Below are positions 1-12,333 of a DNA stretch of 64,000 nucleotides, in pieces. Source of the DNA: Anopheles merus (lineage: Eukaryota > Arthropoda > Insecta > Diptera > Culicidae). The first letter of the stretch is position 1; every line of letters begins with the position of its first letter. The position numbers were made by a program, and so were the translations under genes. The stretch lies in contig NC_054083.1 of the NCBI RefSeq assembly GCF_017562075.2, positions 37,927,255-37,991,254 on the forward strand. The letters are read 5' to 3'. The notes under the pieces were generated by a model. It did no database searches. It was not told the origin of the DNA and saw only the letters and a list, made by a program, of their open reading frames with translations.

Positions 1-3000
1 TTTAACAGATGCGAAGGGACAACCAATAAGATTTTAAGCGTTATTATCTTTTTTTGAAGTTATGAAGTATCATGAAGCTTGACATTGGGCGGTTTAAATT
101 ATGTCAACACTGACTTTGTTGGGTAGTTCCGTATGGAGTATTGGCGTAATTTCAACCACGAAAAATACCCCGATTTTTAACAGAATAAGGCAAGATTTAA
201 AAAATTATGGGATCTTCGAATACCATACATAATGGAACTATGAACAACATCTCAAACGTCATTGGTAAACCGCAAAAACCACTCAAGAAGCTCAATAATC
301 TTAAAGAGCGCAAACCCTCTAATACGCGGAACGTTCTAAACGTTTCAAGAGAACCTACACCGGACATTCAATAGCGTACGTGTTCCTTGTGAAAAGACCT
401 CTGACCCTCAAACCCCCACATACACACACACACATCACCCGTACGGATGTCCTGTGTCCGTCCGTCTGTTTCCGTCCCAAACACATAACGACGTCGGACG
501 CTAGCCCAAAAAAAAGAACTTTGTTCGTCTCGTTTCCTACCGTTCTGGCGTTCGCCATAGGAAAGGGCAAATAGCTTATCATTGATCCAAACGACCGTGC
601 AAGTGTCTACGAAGTGCAAAATCATACCGGACACGGCAAAAGGGACCGGATAGCTCGTGGTGACTGTTTTGGAAAATAGATAACACACACACACATACAG
701 GCAAGGCCAAGAGCTTGTTGTATAAGCGATGACGTTACAGATTTCGTGTAAATCCCTCGTCAGCAAAAACGGGAGCCGGCGATTGTTTTTAGTGTCACAC
801 AACAGCGCACAGGATTGAGCTAGGATGAGCGGGGACACACTAATTAACACGGTTGCTTGCTTTGTAAGGACACAGCAAGGCTCTTCAAAGTGTTGCCACT
901 TAATGTGAGGTTTAATCCCCTGCTACAAGGCTAAAATTAAGTGGCCGCGATCGTGTTTAACATCAATCAAGCACGTTGGGTTTAGGAAGTTAAACCTCAA
1001 ATGAAGAGGGTTAAGCAAATTAATTAATTCTTTATGCTTTCATATTTCTAGACCAATACCGATCACTTGAAGAAATTGCTTTAAATATTTCACATCAAGC
1101 CATCCAAAATAGTTTTAATTAAATAATAACGGGCGAAGTGGAACAATTCACATCGTTTCATAATTTTCCTTCGCACACTAAGCTGTGGTTTTGCAACTCA
1201 CCCAGCACAATCTTAGTGGAAAGCTGTCCAAACAATTTCCACTGCAGCATATTTGCGGCGAATCTTGCGCGTAGAACACACTCAAACAGTACCGACAGAG
1301 ATTTTCGTCGCTTGCAGCTAGCAGCAGGTGGTGCCTAGACCACAAAGTTAACCTCTACAAAGCACGGTACAAACCCCTAGCATCGAACAACCAACCATGG
1401 GGAAGGAACTAATTAAGAACTTTCCAGCTAGACTACACCCCCACCGCGAAGCGGGTTATCTTTGGCTGTCAACAAGCGACGCGAGGTGGTGGTCCACCGT
1501 CTAGCTGCTCCAAACTCTTCTGTCCATCTTGGCAACACGTTTTATCAAAAACACAAGACGTCCTCCTCTCTGTCCTGTTGCGTTCCGTCGACCACTTTCG
1601 ACAGCTTTCAGGCGATGATGGATGAATTACGTCGGTAGCAAGCACAAACAAGTGGTCCAAAATCCGCACCAAAAAATCCTGTTCAATTTCGATCTCGTTC
1701 GTTCGTTTGAAGATTGGGGGTGGTGAAAGATCCGCCGCTTCGACACGGTTGGAATGCTACTTCGGTATGCCATTGAAAGGAATTAGGACACGGTTTGAGC
1801 ATCCTTCCACTGATGCTGATGGACAGCCAAATTTCCGCATTGTCCTCTACATAAATCAACAACAGTTGTGGAGCAAAAGGTAGAAGAGGCACAGGCAGAG
1901 CACTCTCGGCGCGTACTTCCGTGGTTTGAGAGTGTTTCAACGTCTCCCTCTGTCGGGAGCGTCTTTTGTGGCGAAGTTGCCGAACTTCGGAAGTGGTTCA
2001 CAGGGCTAGTGGTGTATCGATCGGGTATATAGCCACCATAGAACGAGTGGATTGTGCTGTTGTGATTCCATGCCCAAAAACAAAAACTTGATTGGATTTC
2101 TGTCAGTTTATGAAGTGCAAGAAAACGGTACGCGCGTTAGCATCGGACGGTCAAGAAGAAAGCTGTTCGGTGGAAGGATGAAGCTATTAATTAAGATTGA
2201 TCTTTTTGCACCGCAACGGAATGGGGACGATAATCGAATTATTATGCTACAATAAAAGGATTCAGTTATGAGGCTACTCTTGTACCTAGTACCGTTCTGT
2301 TTGAAGTACAGTCTTTTGGCAGGTGTGGTTAATAGCACATTAATCTTCGTTTCTCAACCAGAAATTCCAGTTTTGGCAAATGTTTTAAGGTGTAGAGAAC
2401 ATGAAAGGAAGAATTGCCTTCTTTTAGCCGAATTTTTACAGCCTTTCGGTACATGCTACAGTAAAATATAACCGTCTTGAATAACAAATAGCCACGATAT
2501 TGCTCAGCTTTCAATACAATAACGAATAGATAAGAAGTATTGATGTCGTGATGTCTTTAGAGCTTAAGTAATCTTGGGATGAAGTTAAAAAGCTTTGAGA
2601 ACTTTCAATAAATTGTAGGACGTATATAACATGTTTCGGGAAACAACAGAAACTTCATGCAAAATCCTTGTAATTGAAAGGTTAGGTTCTGTTAGAATAG
2701 TTGTTCGATTTGAGATCAAATATCTTCTTTTGCAGTAATTAAATTGTACAAAATGAAGAAATAAAGGAGTATAAAAGCCACCATTCTTTGATTAGGGTAA
2801 TCCCGATATTAACAGACGTATCGCAAGCTTAGCAGATAGCGCATGTCTCATTCAACGACTAATGTACCATCTTATCTAATGTCCGTAAGCATTTACGTAT
2901 ATCTTAAGATCTTATTGAACGAACATGTTAGCGTGTCATATCCGCTTCAACATCCAGGAAGCTACATTTGAATTAATGAAACGTTTTGCACCAAAAATGC

Positions 3001-3139
3001 GGCAAAAACATTACCACAACCACCCTCTATGGCACCGTCACAGAAACACATGACATTAGCATAAAGTTACATGCGTTTAAGCCATTGTAAACACTTGTCG
3101 CGCCACAGTCCCAACACGCCCTCTTCCTGTACCGAAACA

Positions 3140-3153
3140 GGGGGGGGGGGGGG
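3140..3153. repeat. Poly(dG) tract, 14 bp
   Basis: Uninterrupted G run in upstream DNA. Nearby runs are 11 G at 3521-3531 and 16 G at 4320-4335. Confidence 0.9.
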
Positions 3154-4319
3154 AAACGTCTCGTCACCCAACGTTCCCAGCATTTCCCAATCCATCGGAC
3201 TTTTTTCACCTGTACGGCGGGCACCTAAGGGACCTACTAACACCACTTACCAATGAAATGAATTTTGTTGTAAAACTTGCCATCACTGATTGACTTTCGC
3301 GCTAATGTACCGCGCGCGGCGCTTGATCATACGCTTTCGTGGCCGAAGATCTCGCGCGCAGCCATGATGAACTGCTAATCATGGCTCCATCCTCGTCGTC
3401 GTAAGATGAGCGTAAAACATCATCAACGAGATGACGCTCCCGATGGAAAACTGGCGGGCGCCACACATTTATTCGCGGTATTGCCGGCTACCATTGGGCC
3501 ATTAGGGGCGGTTAGAAGGAGGGGGGGGGGGATCGAAAATTACCCGGCAGCCCGGAGTGAAGGGCATCGAGCATATTTCGTTGTTGTGTGCGAGGCGAGA
3601 TGCGCTTTCGCGAGCATTTATGTGATGCGATGTGAAGCGTTTTGAGTGGTGACGACGCTTAATGCTCAAACAGAAGTGTTTGGCTCTATCTACGCGCTTT
3701 ATGCTCTTGAAGCAGGAAGCAGTCGGAGGTTGAGTGATGGCTTTTGTCAGTCAATGTTAGGCTGCTAAAGTGGAGTTCTGTTGGGGGGGGTTTTCTGAGT
3801 GAGTGTGACTTGAGTGTAGGCTGTTATTAAATTGGATGCTTTATTATCAGCTTTTTGAAGTGCAATGGGTTTGTTCGTCCTATGTATGATTGTAGCGGAT
3901 GTAGATGAAAGTAAGCAAAAGGATTATGACATCAATTTCCAGCCTTAGGACTTATTGGCTGTGATGTAAGGTTTTTCACAAATAAGAGTTCATTTTTAAG
4001 CAAATTTTCCTTTTTGGATATATGTATGAAATATTCAAAAAAGGTTAATTTTAGCATTCACCACCAAGACGGATCTATTCCGCATGCTGCACACTCGTGT
4101 CGTGCCAGAGCGTGCTTGCATGCAGCCACCCACCAACGATGCACTATTCATAAGCACTTTCTTCGTCAAAGCTTAGCCGCCAAATTCGGTGAAAGAAGAG
4201 CGCCGTCGCAGTGGGTTCGCCAAACCCTGGCCGCGTCTTGGAAGCGAGCGAAGCAGAAAAGATAAACTGCAACACCGGCGGCGGCACTAGACAATTGCAC
4301 GAATTGGCAAGATGAACAC

Positions 4320-4335
4320 GGGGGGGGGGGGGGGG
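4320..4335. repeat. Poly(dG) tract, 16 bp
   Basis: Uninterrupted G run upstream of the large gene. Confidence 0.9.
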
Positions 4336-6809
4336 TGCTTCGTGCAATTTTTGAGCTTTAGCGAGAAGTAAATAATTGTTTTCCATTTTTTTTGCCCATT
4401 GCTCTCAGTTTTTTGCTCACCATCATCATTAGGGATGGTAATTTCAATCACTTTAATCGGGCGATGGTTGATCAAATCGGAACGGATGCGAGTGTGCCGA
4501 GATAAGCGGAAAGTTTGTAGCGTTTGGTGGTGTTGTGTGCCTTTTTTTTCGCTAGGAATTAAGCGACGAAAAATAGATTAAACGGTTGAGGAGCAGCTGG
4601 AGAAATGAGTGATGAGCAGCAGCAGCAGCAGCAACGGGCATTAGTGAATTTAATGTTTTGAAGGGTAAGTTCAATTTCACACACCATTACGATTCGAAGG
4701 TGAATCTGATGGTGATGATGATGCAGCGACTCGATCATGTTGCAGCTCCCTTCGCTCGCTTCATCACCCCTTTTGGGCAAATTGTTTCTGATAATTCGCC
4801 CACCAAAAACAATCCATCCTTCCACCGCCTCGCGCATGACCCATTTAAAATGCACCAGGAACAGTGCTTTGCTTCGCGTCGATTGAATTCCGGCACCACC
4901 GTGTCCATCATTTACAAGTCAATAAAACACGGTTAAGCACCGAGCGGCTGCCTTGGACGTTTGCTCGCGCGGGTGCTACAGATGCAAATCGAGAAAGATG
5001 ATCGCGCGATATCGAGCAAGGAAAGCACTCTCAAAACTCAACAAGCCTGATCGGGGCCAAGCCAGGAATCGAAATCACACACTCACGACACCTCCAACAC
5101 AATGCAACCTAGATGCATCCTCGATGCACCCCGCTCGTTGGCGCACAATCTGCATGTCTGGTAGTGCACCGGGAATGGCAAAAAAAGGGAGAAGGTAGGT
5201 GGAGAAAAATGATAGTGAAAAAGGTAGGCCCGCTAGATTCATAAATTAAACGATCCCCACTAGATGTGCTAGGGCACTCGCGTTCGATGAGTAAGTCTGG
5301 TATAGTTCCAGACTGAGGGCTGTGTCGATTGTAGCGGATGAACAAGACGAAAGGAGACGGAAGCACCGGTAAGCAGTAGGGCGTTGGGTGGCCACCGTGT
5401 TAATGATACACTGCCACCGTTAGAAGCAGAAACCGAACGAACGAACCGTTTTGTTTATGCGACTCCGATGAAGGAGCTTTTACGGATGGATCTAAACATT
5501 GATTGGATTGAAAAGTGTCTAGAATTTTGGACTGTTTAGGAATGGCGTTTGTTGTTAAATGCATAGTTTACTTCTCCATTTACCTCTGAATATTAGAAAC
5601 AATATTCGCCGCTCATTAGTTGATTTTCATAAGCATTCCCTCATGGTGATTTTCAACTTCATCCATATGATTTTCAACTTTTTGCAGTCCAAATTGCCAT
5701 CGGGTTTTCAAGGAATTTAAAAAATCATTTTGTAATGCGCACATCGTTATTATCCGCCTGCAAGTTGTTTTCCAAAAGCTGTCACATATTGTATTGGTAT
5801 CACAATAAAAGTCAATCAGTTCTTACACATGATTTTCAACACATAAAAAAAACTGTTAAACTTAAGTCTAGCTTAAGACTTGATGAAAATAATGTGGAAG
5901 AATTACAACAATTATTGTGATGCAATACATTTGACAGCTATTGACAGCTCATCCGAAGAGTTGAAGACTTGAAGACCTGTGTAGTGAAATCATGAAATAC
6001 TTTAAACAAGAATTCTTTCACCCTAACCTCCATTCAGATTCTGCAAACATTAATATATTAAAATAATTATCTTCAAGCATGACAGCATATCCATCATCAC
6101 AACCAAACTCCACACACTCATCAACTCACTCTCGATCGTCGAGACTGCCGTTCTTTTCGCTCCCACCAGGCATGCGCGCGCGCATCACACGCTAATCTGC
6201 CCGATTCGCCAAAGTTTGACATGCGAAAGCTCGCGATCGACGAACGGGGGCAGGAAACCCCCGTATCAAGACAGCGTACGATCACACACAACTGGTGCAC
6301 TGGCATAGCGGGCTAAGAAAATCAACCTAACGAAAAAGAAAAGAAAGAGAGGTAGAAGGGAAAAGAAAGAGAAAGAGTGAACCATCCATAACGAACCGAC
6401 GCGAAAGGAAAGACGCTAAAGCCGCGTGGTCGCGTCGTTGGCTCTCCGATGGCCGTCTTCCGTGACGGACGCTTTCGCACCTGAGCAACCTGTGCAAAGG
6501 TACGCTGGGCTTGGCTGTGCCGCCCCGGCCGATGCGCGGTTTTAGTATATGTTTACTATTCGATTCGATCGGTTCTCCCTCCGGCCGTGCAAGTGCCGTG
6601 TGTCGCGTCGAGCCGTGTCGGTTTTTGCTACGAACGAAATCCTTTTTTCCTCCAGACACTTACGGGTTGCAGTTGTGTTTTGTGAGATATTTCGCCCATT
6701 TGCCCATTTTGGGAGTGCACTTCGGGTTTTAGAGAAGACAAAAATAAGCCGATTTCAAAGTGTTTCCGTGGTCAACGGGGTGTGGTGGTGGTAGTGGTGG
6801 TGCTAGTTT

Positions 6810-6835
6810 GTGACTGAGCTTACGCTCAGTGTGTG
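6810..6835 (+). promoter_or_regulatory. Candidate core promoter of the large gene (P1)
   Basis: TCAGT at 6826-6830 matches the insect Initiator, placing the first transcribed base at about 6828. I see no TATA box and no DPE at +28. The Initiator sits in a perfect short hairpin, CTGAGC-TTAC-GCTCAG, at 6814-6829. The assignment rests mainly on the following exon-like leader, which ends at a good splice donor. Confidence 0.4.
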
Positions 6836-6955
6836 ACTGTGAGGTCCGTAAGAAGAAAAATACCTCCACCTAACAAATTTTGTGAACCTGTGTGAAGTGT
6901 CGTGGCAAACGCGTGTTTGCGCTGTGAAACTTCCGTGAAAGCTTTCGACGAACGT

Positions 6956-7057
6956 ATGCACTCGATCGATCAACGAAGCGTGACGAAAAGCATTGGGAAA
7001 AGAGCAAGTGTGTCAGTGTGGCAGATTGGCAGCACATGTGAGAGGATTCACTTTTAA
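6956..7057 (+). promoter_or_regulatory. Upstream ORF, 33 codons, in the leader exon
   Basis: ATG at 6956 opens a 33-codon frame that stops at 7055-7057, inside the proposed leader. The product begins M-H-S-I-D-Q-R and is not recognisable. If the leader is real, such an upstream ORF would be expected to lower translation of the main frame. Confidence 0.35.
7036..7041 (+). promoter_or_regulatory. Start-stop element (AUG-UGA) in the leader
   Basis: An ATG followed directly by TGA lies inside the 33-codon upstream ORF but in another frame. Start-stop elements can stall or capture scanning ribosomes. The call depends on this region being transcribed as leader. Confidence 0.3.
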
Positions 7058-8442
7058 AAGGACTGGACTGTGTTGTGGTGACACATAGCGAAGTTGAAAG
7101 ATAAGCGAGTGGTGGAAAGCACACATTGAGTGTTCGAATAATTGTCCTCTACAGTGCAAGGATAGAGATACATTTGTGTGTAAGTATTAAATGACGAACA
7201 TACGTAGATCATGATCATCCGATCAACAATAACAAGATCATGATCAATAATATACGAACCAACTGAAATGCGGCATTAGCTTGGAACCCAATCGTGATCT
7301 TCTAAGCTTAACCACTTGGAATCATCTTCCTTGAGTGCCTGTTGTAAATTACAATCCACAAAGGAATAGATGTTTAAAATAACTCATGCGGATTATTTTT
7401 GTACAACATTTAAGTATAATTTTAAGCAGTTCTTGCTAAAGTTCGTAAAACACGTTAAACTTACACACGATTATATAGATGACATAAACAATTCCCAATT
7501 CCAACAGATATAATACATAACGGACAAACCCTGCAGGCAGCTAAAACGTAAACAAATCGATCTTGACGTTGTCAAAATTCATCTAGATGAAACTGAATAA
7601 CATGTGGTCAACATATAAGTATAGCTAAAAGTTGCGGACAAACAAATACATTTTTGAGATAATGTCTTTGCTGCCTACTGACAAATAGGACCCTTTACAC
7701 TTGTAGGTCACGCTTAACTAGTCTATTAGAGCCTTAGAATTGGATTAAAAGATCGGAGCCTGTTACAGTGGTTAAAATGATGAACATCGAATGATAATGT
7801 TAAAGCGGGACAAATATGAAATAAATCGTCATGCTTTCAAATAACATTAACTTAAATTATAACATCAACATATGAAAAAGATAAACGCACATTTCAAAAA
7901 TGTTGTACTTGCTATACAACAACCCCTTTCCACAGCATAGAGCCAGAGGTACGAAAGTAATTAATGTTCACAATAAAAAAAAAACACATTAACTACACGT
8001 AGCACCTCGTTGGAAAGGTGCGTCGTCGTACGCATTGCCGTGCTCATCCGTCCAGATCCGTCACACGCTGACCCAATTACTGGTTGGGCGACTGGTTGGC
8101 TGGCTGCCCTGCGTAGTACCTTACCGTGTTTTCTTTACCCTCACAACGGAACAGAAAACAATTCCCTCACACTTCTATTACCGCTGAGAGTACACACGCA
8201 ACGTTGTGTTCAACCGTTCAGCAATAAAACTGTCTCCTTATGCGCACATTTGCACTCCAATCAAAACAGTGCCCGGATGCAAAATTTGAGCGCTGTCCGT
8301 CTTCAGCACTTCAGGAAAAAGATAGTCCAATTCGCCAATATTTACGGGCGGTAGTTTGTTCCTTTCGTTTCATTCATTTCCCTGTCCGGGGCAGGAGTGG
8401 AAAAACGATTTTGCCACCGTTGTTTAATCCAACCAGCCCTTT

Positions 8443-8462
8443 CCCCCCCCCCCCCCCCCCCC
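8443..8462. repeat. Poly(dC) tract, 20 bp
   Basis: Longest homopolymer in the window, in intron 1. Confidence 0.9.
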
Positions 8463-9427
8463 AAAGGCGCTCAGGAACACGAAGGCCCCGTTTGATTTCG
8501 TTTCTCCCTACAATTCGACGCACTTCACTGACCAAACGCAACGCATTGTCGAAACGGTTGTTGTGATGTGCTTTCTGTGATTTTCCTCCTTTCCTTTCCC
8601 AGACTGTCTCCCCTTCCTTCCTTCCTGCTCTGTGTATTGATAGGTTTCCTCGTCGACGTCGTGTTGCAATGCTTCGCCAGCCACCCGGTATTCTCTCTCC
8701 GTACACCGCCGGCGAGCATAATTAATACATGTGCCGTTCAATTAGCTGTTTTTACTTTGCCTCCTCCCTTCCGTTGGGGTCCGATTTTAGCGTGCGTTTG
8801 TTGCCTTCCTTCCTTAACCCACCTAGGCTATAGCTGGTCGGCCGCTGCACGAAGGGAAATCGATGATTTCTGGAGGATGGGCCCGGCAGCTGGTGGTGGC
8901 CTGACCAACAAAATCCGCCCACGAAACTGGGTGGAGGTGACGGGTGGGTGACCACCGTTTTCTGCACGAGATATGCGTACGTTTTTCGCGCATGGCCGTG
9001 GCAGCGCAACCACGGTAGCAAAAGTCACTCCCAGCAAGTTTAGCCACCAAGGGGGGAGGCTGGGTTTTGTCTAGGAATTTGATGGGCAAAAAAAAAAACG
9101 ACAAACCTTCCAGAGCCTGTGGAGCAACCCGCAAGTGTGTGCACAGTGTATTATTTCAGGGCAAATGAAAACGAGAAACTTAAAGCTAACACAGGCAGCA
9201 TAAAGCACTACTCTACATATATTAACAAAGCACAATCGGGAATAACGAAAGTAAAGTAAAAAAAGAGGCCACTCTCTTTTGGCAACCGTTCCGCAAAGGC
9301 TTTGTGTGCAGCACTACCCCAAAAAGGATGGTGAGCAGTGCAGCACACAAAAAAAAAACACAGCACACATACAACACAACCTCAAAAACCGACCCTTCAA
9401 AGGCAGGCGCGAGACGGTGTGAGTCCT

Positions 9428-9445
9428 CCCCCCCCCCCCCCCCCC
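9428..9445. repeat. Poly(dC) tract, 18 bp
   Basis: Uninterrupted C run in intron 1, about 1 kb after the 20-bp tract. Confidence 0.9.
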
Positions 9446-11991
9446 GGAAAAAAGGCGGAAAACCCCCAGCAACGGCCATATTTTTTGTGGTTGCACTTGC
9501 ACAATTCAAGCGCTCGTTCTATTGCACGGAATAAGTTGTACTTTCGGAGGGCGGCAGTGCACTTTCGACGGCCGACACACTGTCTGGGCGTTGCAGCAGT
9601 ACGGAGGATTTGGCCGAGTGTATAGTTTGCTATGCTGGGTTTTTTTTTGCGTTTTTTGCTTACTTTTGCTTTACAGAACTAAGGGTTGTGATTTATGCTT
9701 TTTCTTTTGGCGGGCCAGAACGGAATCATCAAGTACAGTAGGGTCCTACGGCAGGTATGAGGAAGGAGCTTTAGAGATCGTTAGGGAATGGTTGAACACG
9801 TTGGCTTGGTTCTTGAATTTTGAACTTTGAACAACTAAAGTTAATGGAGCTTGTTGGTTAGTTTTAAATTTGATTTTGATTTAAATCCAAGTTATTTTAA
9901 AAGAAATTTGAAATTAATGGTTAGTTCATTATTAGATACGGCGGATTCTAGAGCTTTGACAAAAAATTTGATATGCTTCACACATTTGAAATCAAGCCAT
10001 AGAGTAGAGACAACATGTCCAATGACAGGCGAGCTGTGGTGTTATCTCAACGTGATGCCTTTAAAAGGATATCATTTCCATTAAAAGGAGTTATTATTCA
10101 CATTTGTGGTACAATTAAGTATAGTACAAGGTTTATTAGGGGTTTTCATAATTATGGGATACTTGTTTAACTCTTTCTTAAAGGGACAGGCTTATTTAAA
10201 ATCCAATAGAAAGTTCCAGTGTGCTTGACCAAAAAGGGCGTTGTAGAGTCCAATTCACAATAAATGAAGTTCCCATCAAATCACATCATCAAATCGAATC
10301 ATTTTCTGGAAGACAGGGTCTAGACAGTGGTTCAAATTTTTGAAAACACCTATAAGCCAACTAGGCCTATGAGGCCAACAGGAGCGTACATCCCAATAGA
10401 CTAAGAAGTAGACCGACGATCGAAGAATTTGTTTTGCAATAGGTTTAAGTGACTTTTGATTGATGGTCGTAGCAGATGTTAAACTCTCTGGTATTGATGA
10501 CATTGTCTGGAGTGAAGTTATGGCATTCCGATTTGGAGCGATGCATCTCAAACAAAATGAGTTAGTATGTGGGAAAAGAGTGTCGCTAGAAATCATATCA
10601 TACATTAAAAAACCTGCGTAGCGTTAAGTTCAAATTAACAGCTTTGAGGGAATTACGATATATATTACTTTACGCCTTCTTCCTACCTCAAATTTCCCTT
10701 TAAATCCTCCCAAATCTCTAATATTTCACTCCATATCGAATATGACACTTCAATCACGTATACAATCAACGTAAAATTACCTCCTATTGAGCAGAAGAGT
10801 GAAGCCATCAAATTTCCTTCTTTTTTTTCACTCGCAAAAAATAAAGTTATATCCCTTTCCCTTCCCCTGCTGCCGTTAATTCAATCAAGGTCACATACAC
10901 ACACACACACACGTGGTATGGTCTGAAGCTATTTCTAATAAATAAATAAAAAAGGACAGCTACGGACTGTCGCTCGAAGTGCTGCCCCACCAAAAGGAGC
11001 AATAATTCGCGTTATGACTTCATTTAAAGGTTTATTGTTTTATTCGAAACTTTTAAACCGTTTATGACCCCGGCTGTTCCCCTCTACCGTGGGCCGGATC
11101 ACCTCAACCACCGGCTTCAAATAAGGTGGAACATTTTGTAACCTCATTGGCAAGGTCGTCGTGCACACCCAAAGTTGAGGACAGATACAAAAAAGGGGGA
11201 AAAAATGGAAAGGAAATGCACCCATATTCAACCCGCATCAAACCAAAACAAGAAGCGTGCAGGATGTGGTGTTAAATTGGGTTTTTCATGGATGGTCGCG
11301 GATGGTGCTTGAAATCGAACGTCGAAATCGACATGAAATCGGTGCAAAAATGCGAAATCAACCATAGGGGTACACAAATACACATAAAACAAAAACCATC
11401 GTTCATCAAACATTCACAAAACCGAGCTCACCGAGAGAATGATGTGTGTTCCGGGCCGCCATAAAGCACATTTTGATTCAGTCACAGGGCGTGCGTGTTG
11501 GGTTTGTTTTGCGAAGAGAGGACACATGCTGCGTGCGGACGGTGCGCGCGAGTTACAATAACTGTCCCATTTTATGCCCATCAAAATATTTATGATATCA
11601 GCAAAATATGTGAACGATTTTATGCATATTTGGGCGGACGAACGTGCTGAACACTGCATGTAATGCAATGTTTATTAAAGTGGTTTACGTGTCGTTGCGA
11701 TGCCGTATTAGGTTCCATTTGGGAACGAGATTTCGACAAGAAAGGATTACAATTTAAATCTATTTTGTCCCTGTGTCGAGGGATTTCTTTCTTCTAATGT
11801 CACAATGTTTCTTTTAGCGAAAGGGCACTGGACAGGCCATACGCGATTAAAAAAAAACACATCTCAAACAGTAGAATATTTACCCAAAAAAAAAGGCTCA
11901 TTTCTTAGGACTCTTTAAATATTAAATACTAAACTTTCAGCACAAAAGTAAACTCCTAACGATTTTATTCCTCCCTTTTCTAACTTTGCAG

Positions 11992-12278
11992 TGTGCTTTC
12001 TACACACCACCCTTGGCAAAACGATCCGCGCTTCAGCTTCAGGGTACTGCCGCAGCCTAACCACGCCACGCCACGCAGCAAGGAAGAGCCCCGGGGGCGG
12101 CCACGGAAACGCTAGCGAGACGGCAGGGGAAAGAGCGCCCGGCTCTTTACTCTCGCGTGCAAAACGTGCAAAATTCGGAGAAAACACAAGAAACCGTACC
12201 GGCTCCACTTTGGGCTATCGTGGTTCAAGCGGCGACCACTCTTCAACATAGGTTCTGGCCAGAGTAACTCCCTCTGCC
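11992..12278 (+). other. 5' UTR part of exon 2
   Basis: This segment follows the TTTGCAG acceptor and runs up to the start codon. It contains no ATG, so 12279 is the first AUG of this exon. One frame without a Met stays open from 12116, but it cannot start translation and is judged fortuitous. Confidence 0.65.
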
Positions 12279-12333
12279 ATGGAGGAGCTGGAGTGGGAAA
12301 TCTACGCGGCTCACAGAATAAAAGTCGACGAAG
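12279..12333 (+). CDS. Coding exon 2: start codon and residues 1-18
   Basis: ATG at 12279 has G at -3 and G at +4, a strong start context, and is the first AUG in its exon. It encodes MEELEWEIYAAHRIKVDE and one base of the next codon, then meets a strong donor GTAAGT at 12334. The one-base overhang matches the acceptor at 27247 but not the one at 53854, so an intermediate exon is required. Confidence 0.75.

Larger units (their letters stand above)
1..6827. other. Upstream non-coding DNA
   Basis: No coding gene can be supported here. The stretch holds a short CA microsatellite near 417-434, poly(dG) tracts at 3140-3153, 3521-3531 and 4320-4335, and AT-rich anonymous sequence. Four copies of a TGATTTTCA-type decamer occur at about 5631, 5647, 5668 and 5830. 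The longest open frames on either strand (up to 160 codons at 368-850 minus) run through simple repeats and have no domain I recognise. The last few hundred bases are probably promoter-proximal DNA of the large gene. Confidence 0.6.
6828..7179 (+). other. Non-coding first exon (5' leader) of the large gene
   Basis: The segment has the A/G-rich, GTGAAG-repetitive look typical of dipteran leaders and ends at a strong donor, GTAAGT, starting at 7180. The first acceptor of matching quality downstream is at 11991, just before the exon carrying the start codon. The exact 5' end is inferred from the Initiator. An alternative weaker donor (GTAAGA) lies at 6848. The leader contains two upstream AUGs, annotated separately. 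Confidence 0.5.
7180..11991 (+). other. Intron 1 of the large gene
   Basis: The intron runs from GTAAGT at 7180 to a TTTGCAG acceptor ending at 11991. About 7190-7990 and 9830-10870 are AT-rich without recognisable genes. It holds C20 at 8443-8462, C18 at 9428-9445 and an AC microsatellite at 10897-10912. No exon, RNA gene or complete mobile element was recognised. Confidence 0.55.
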
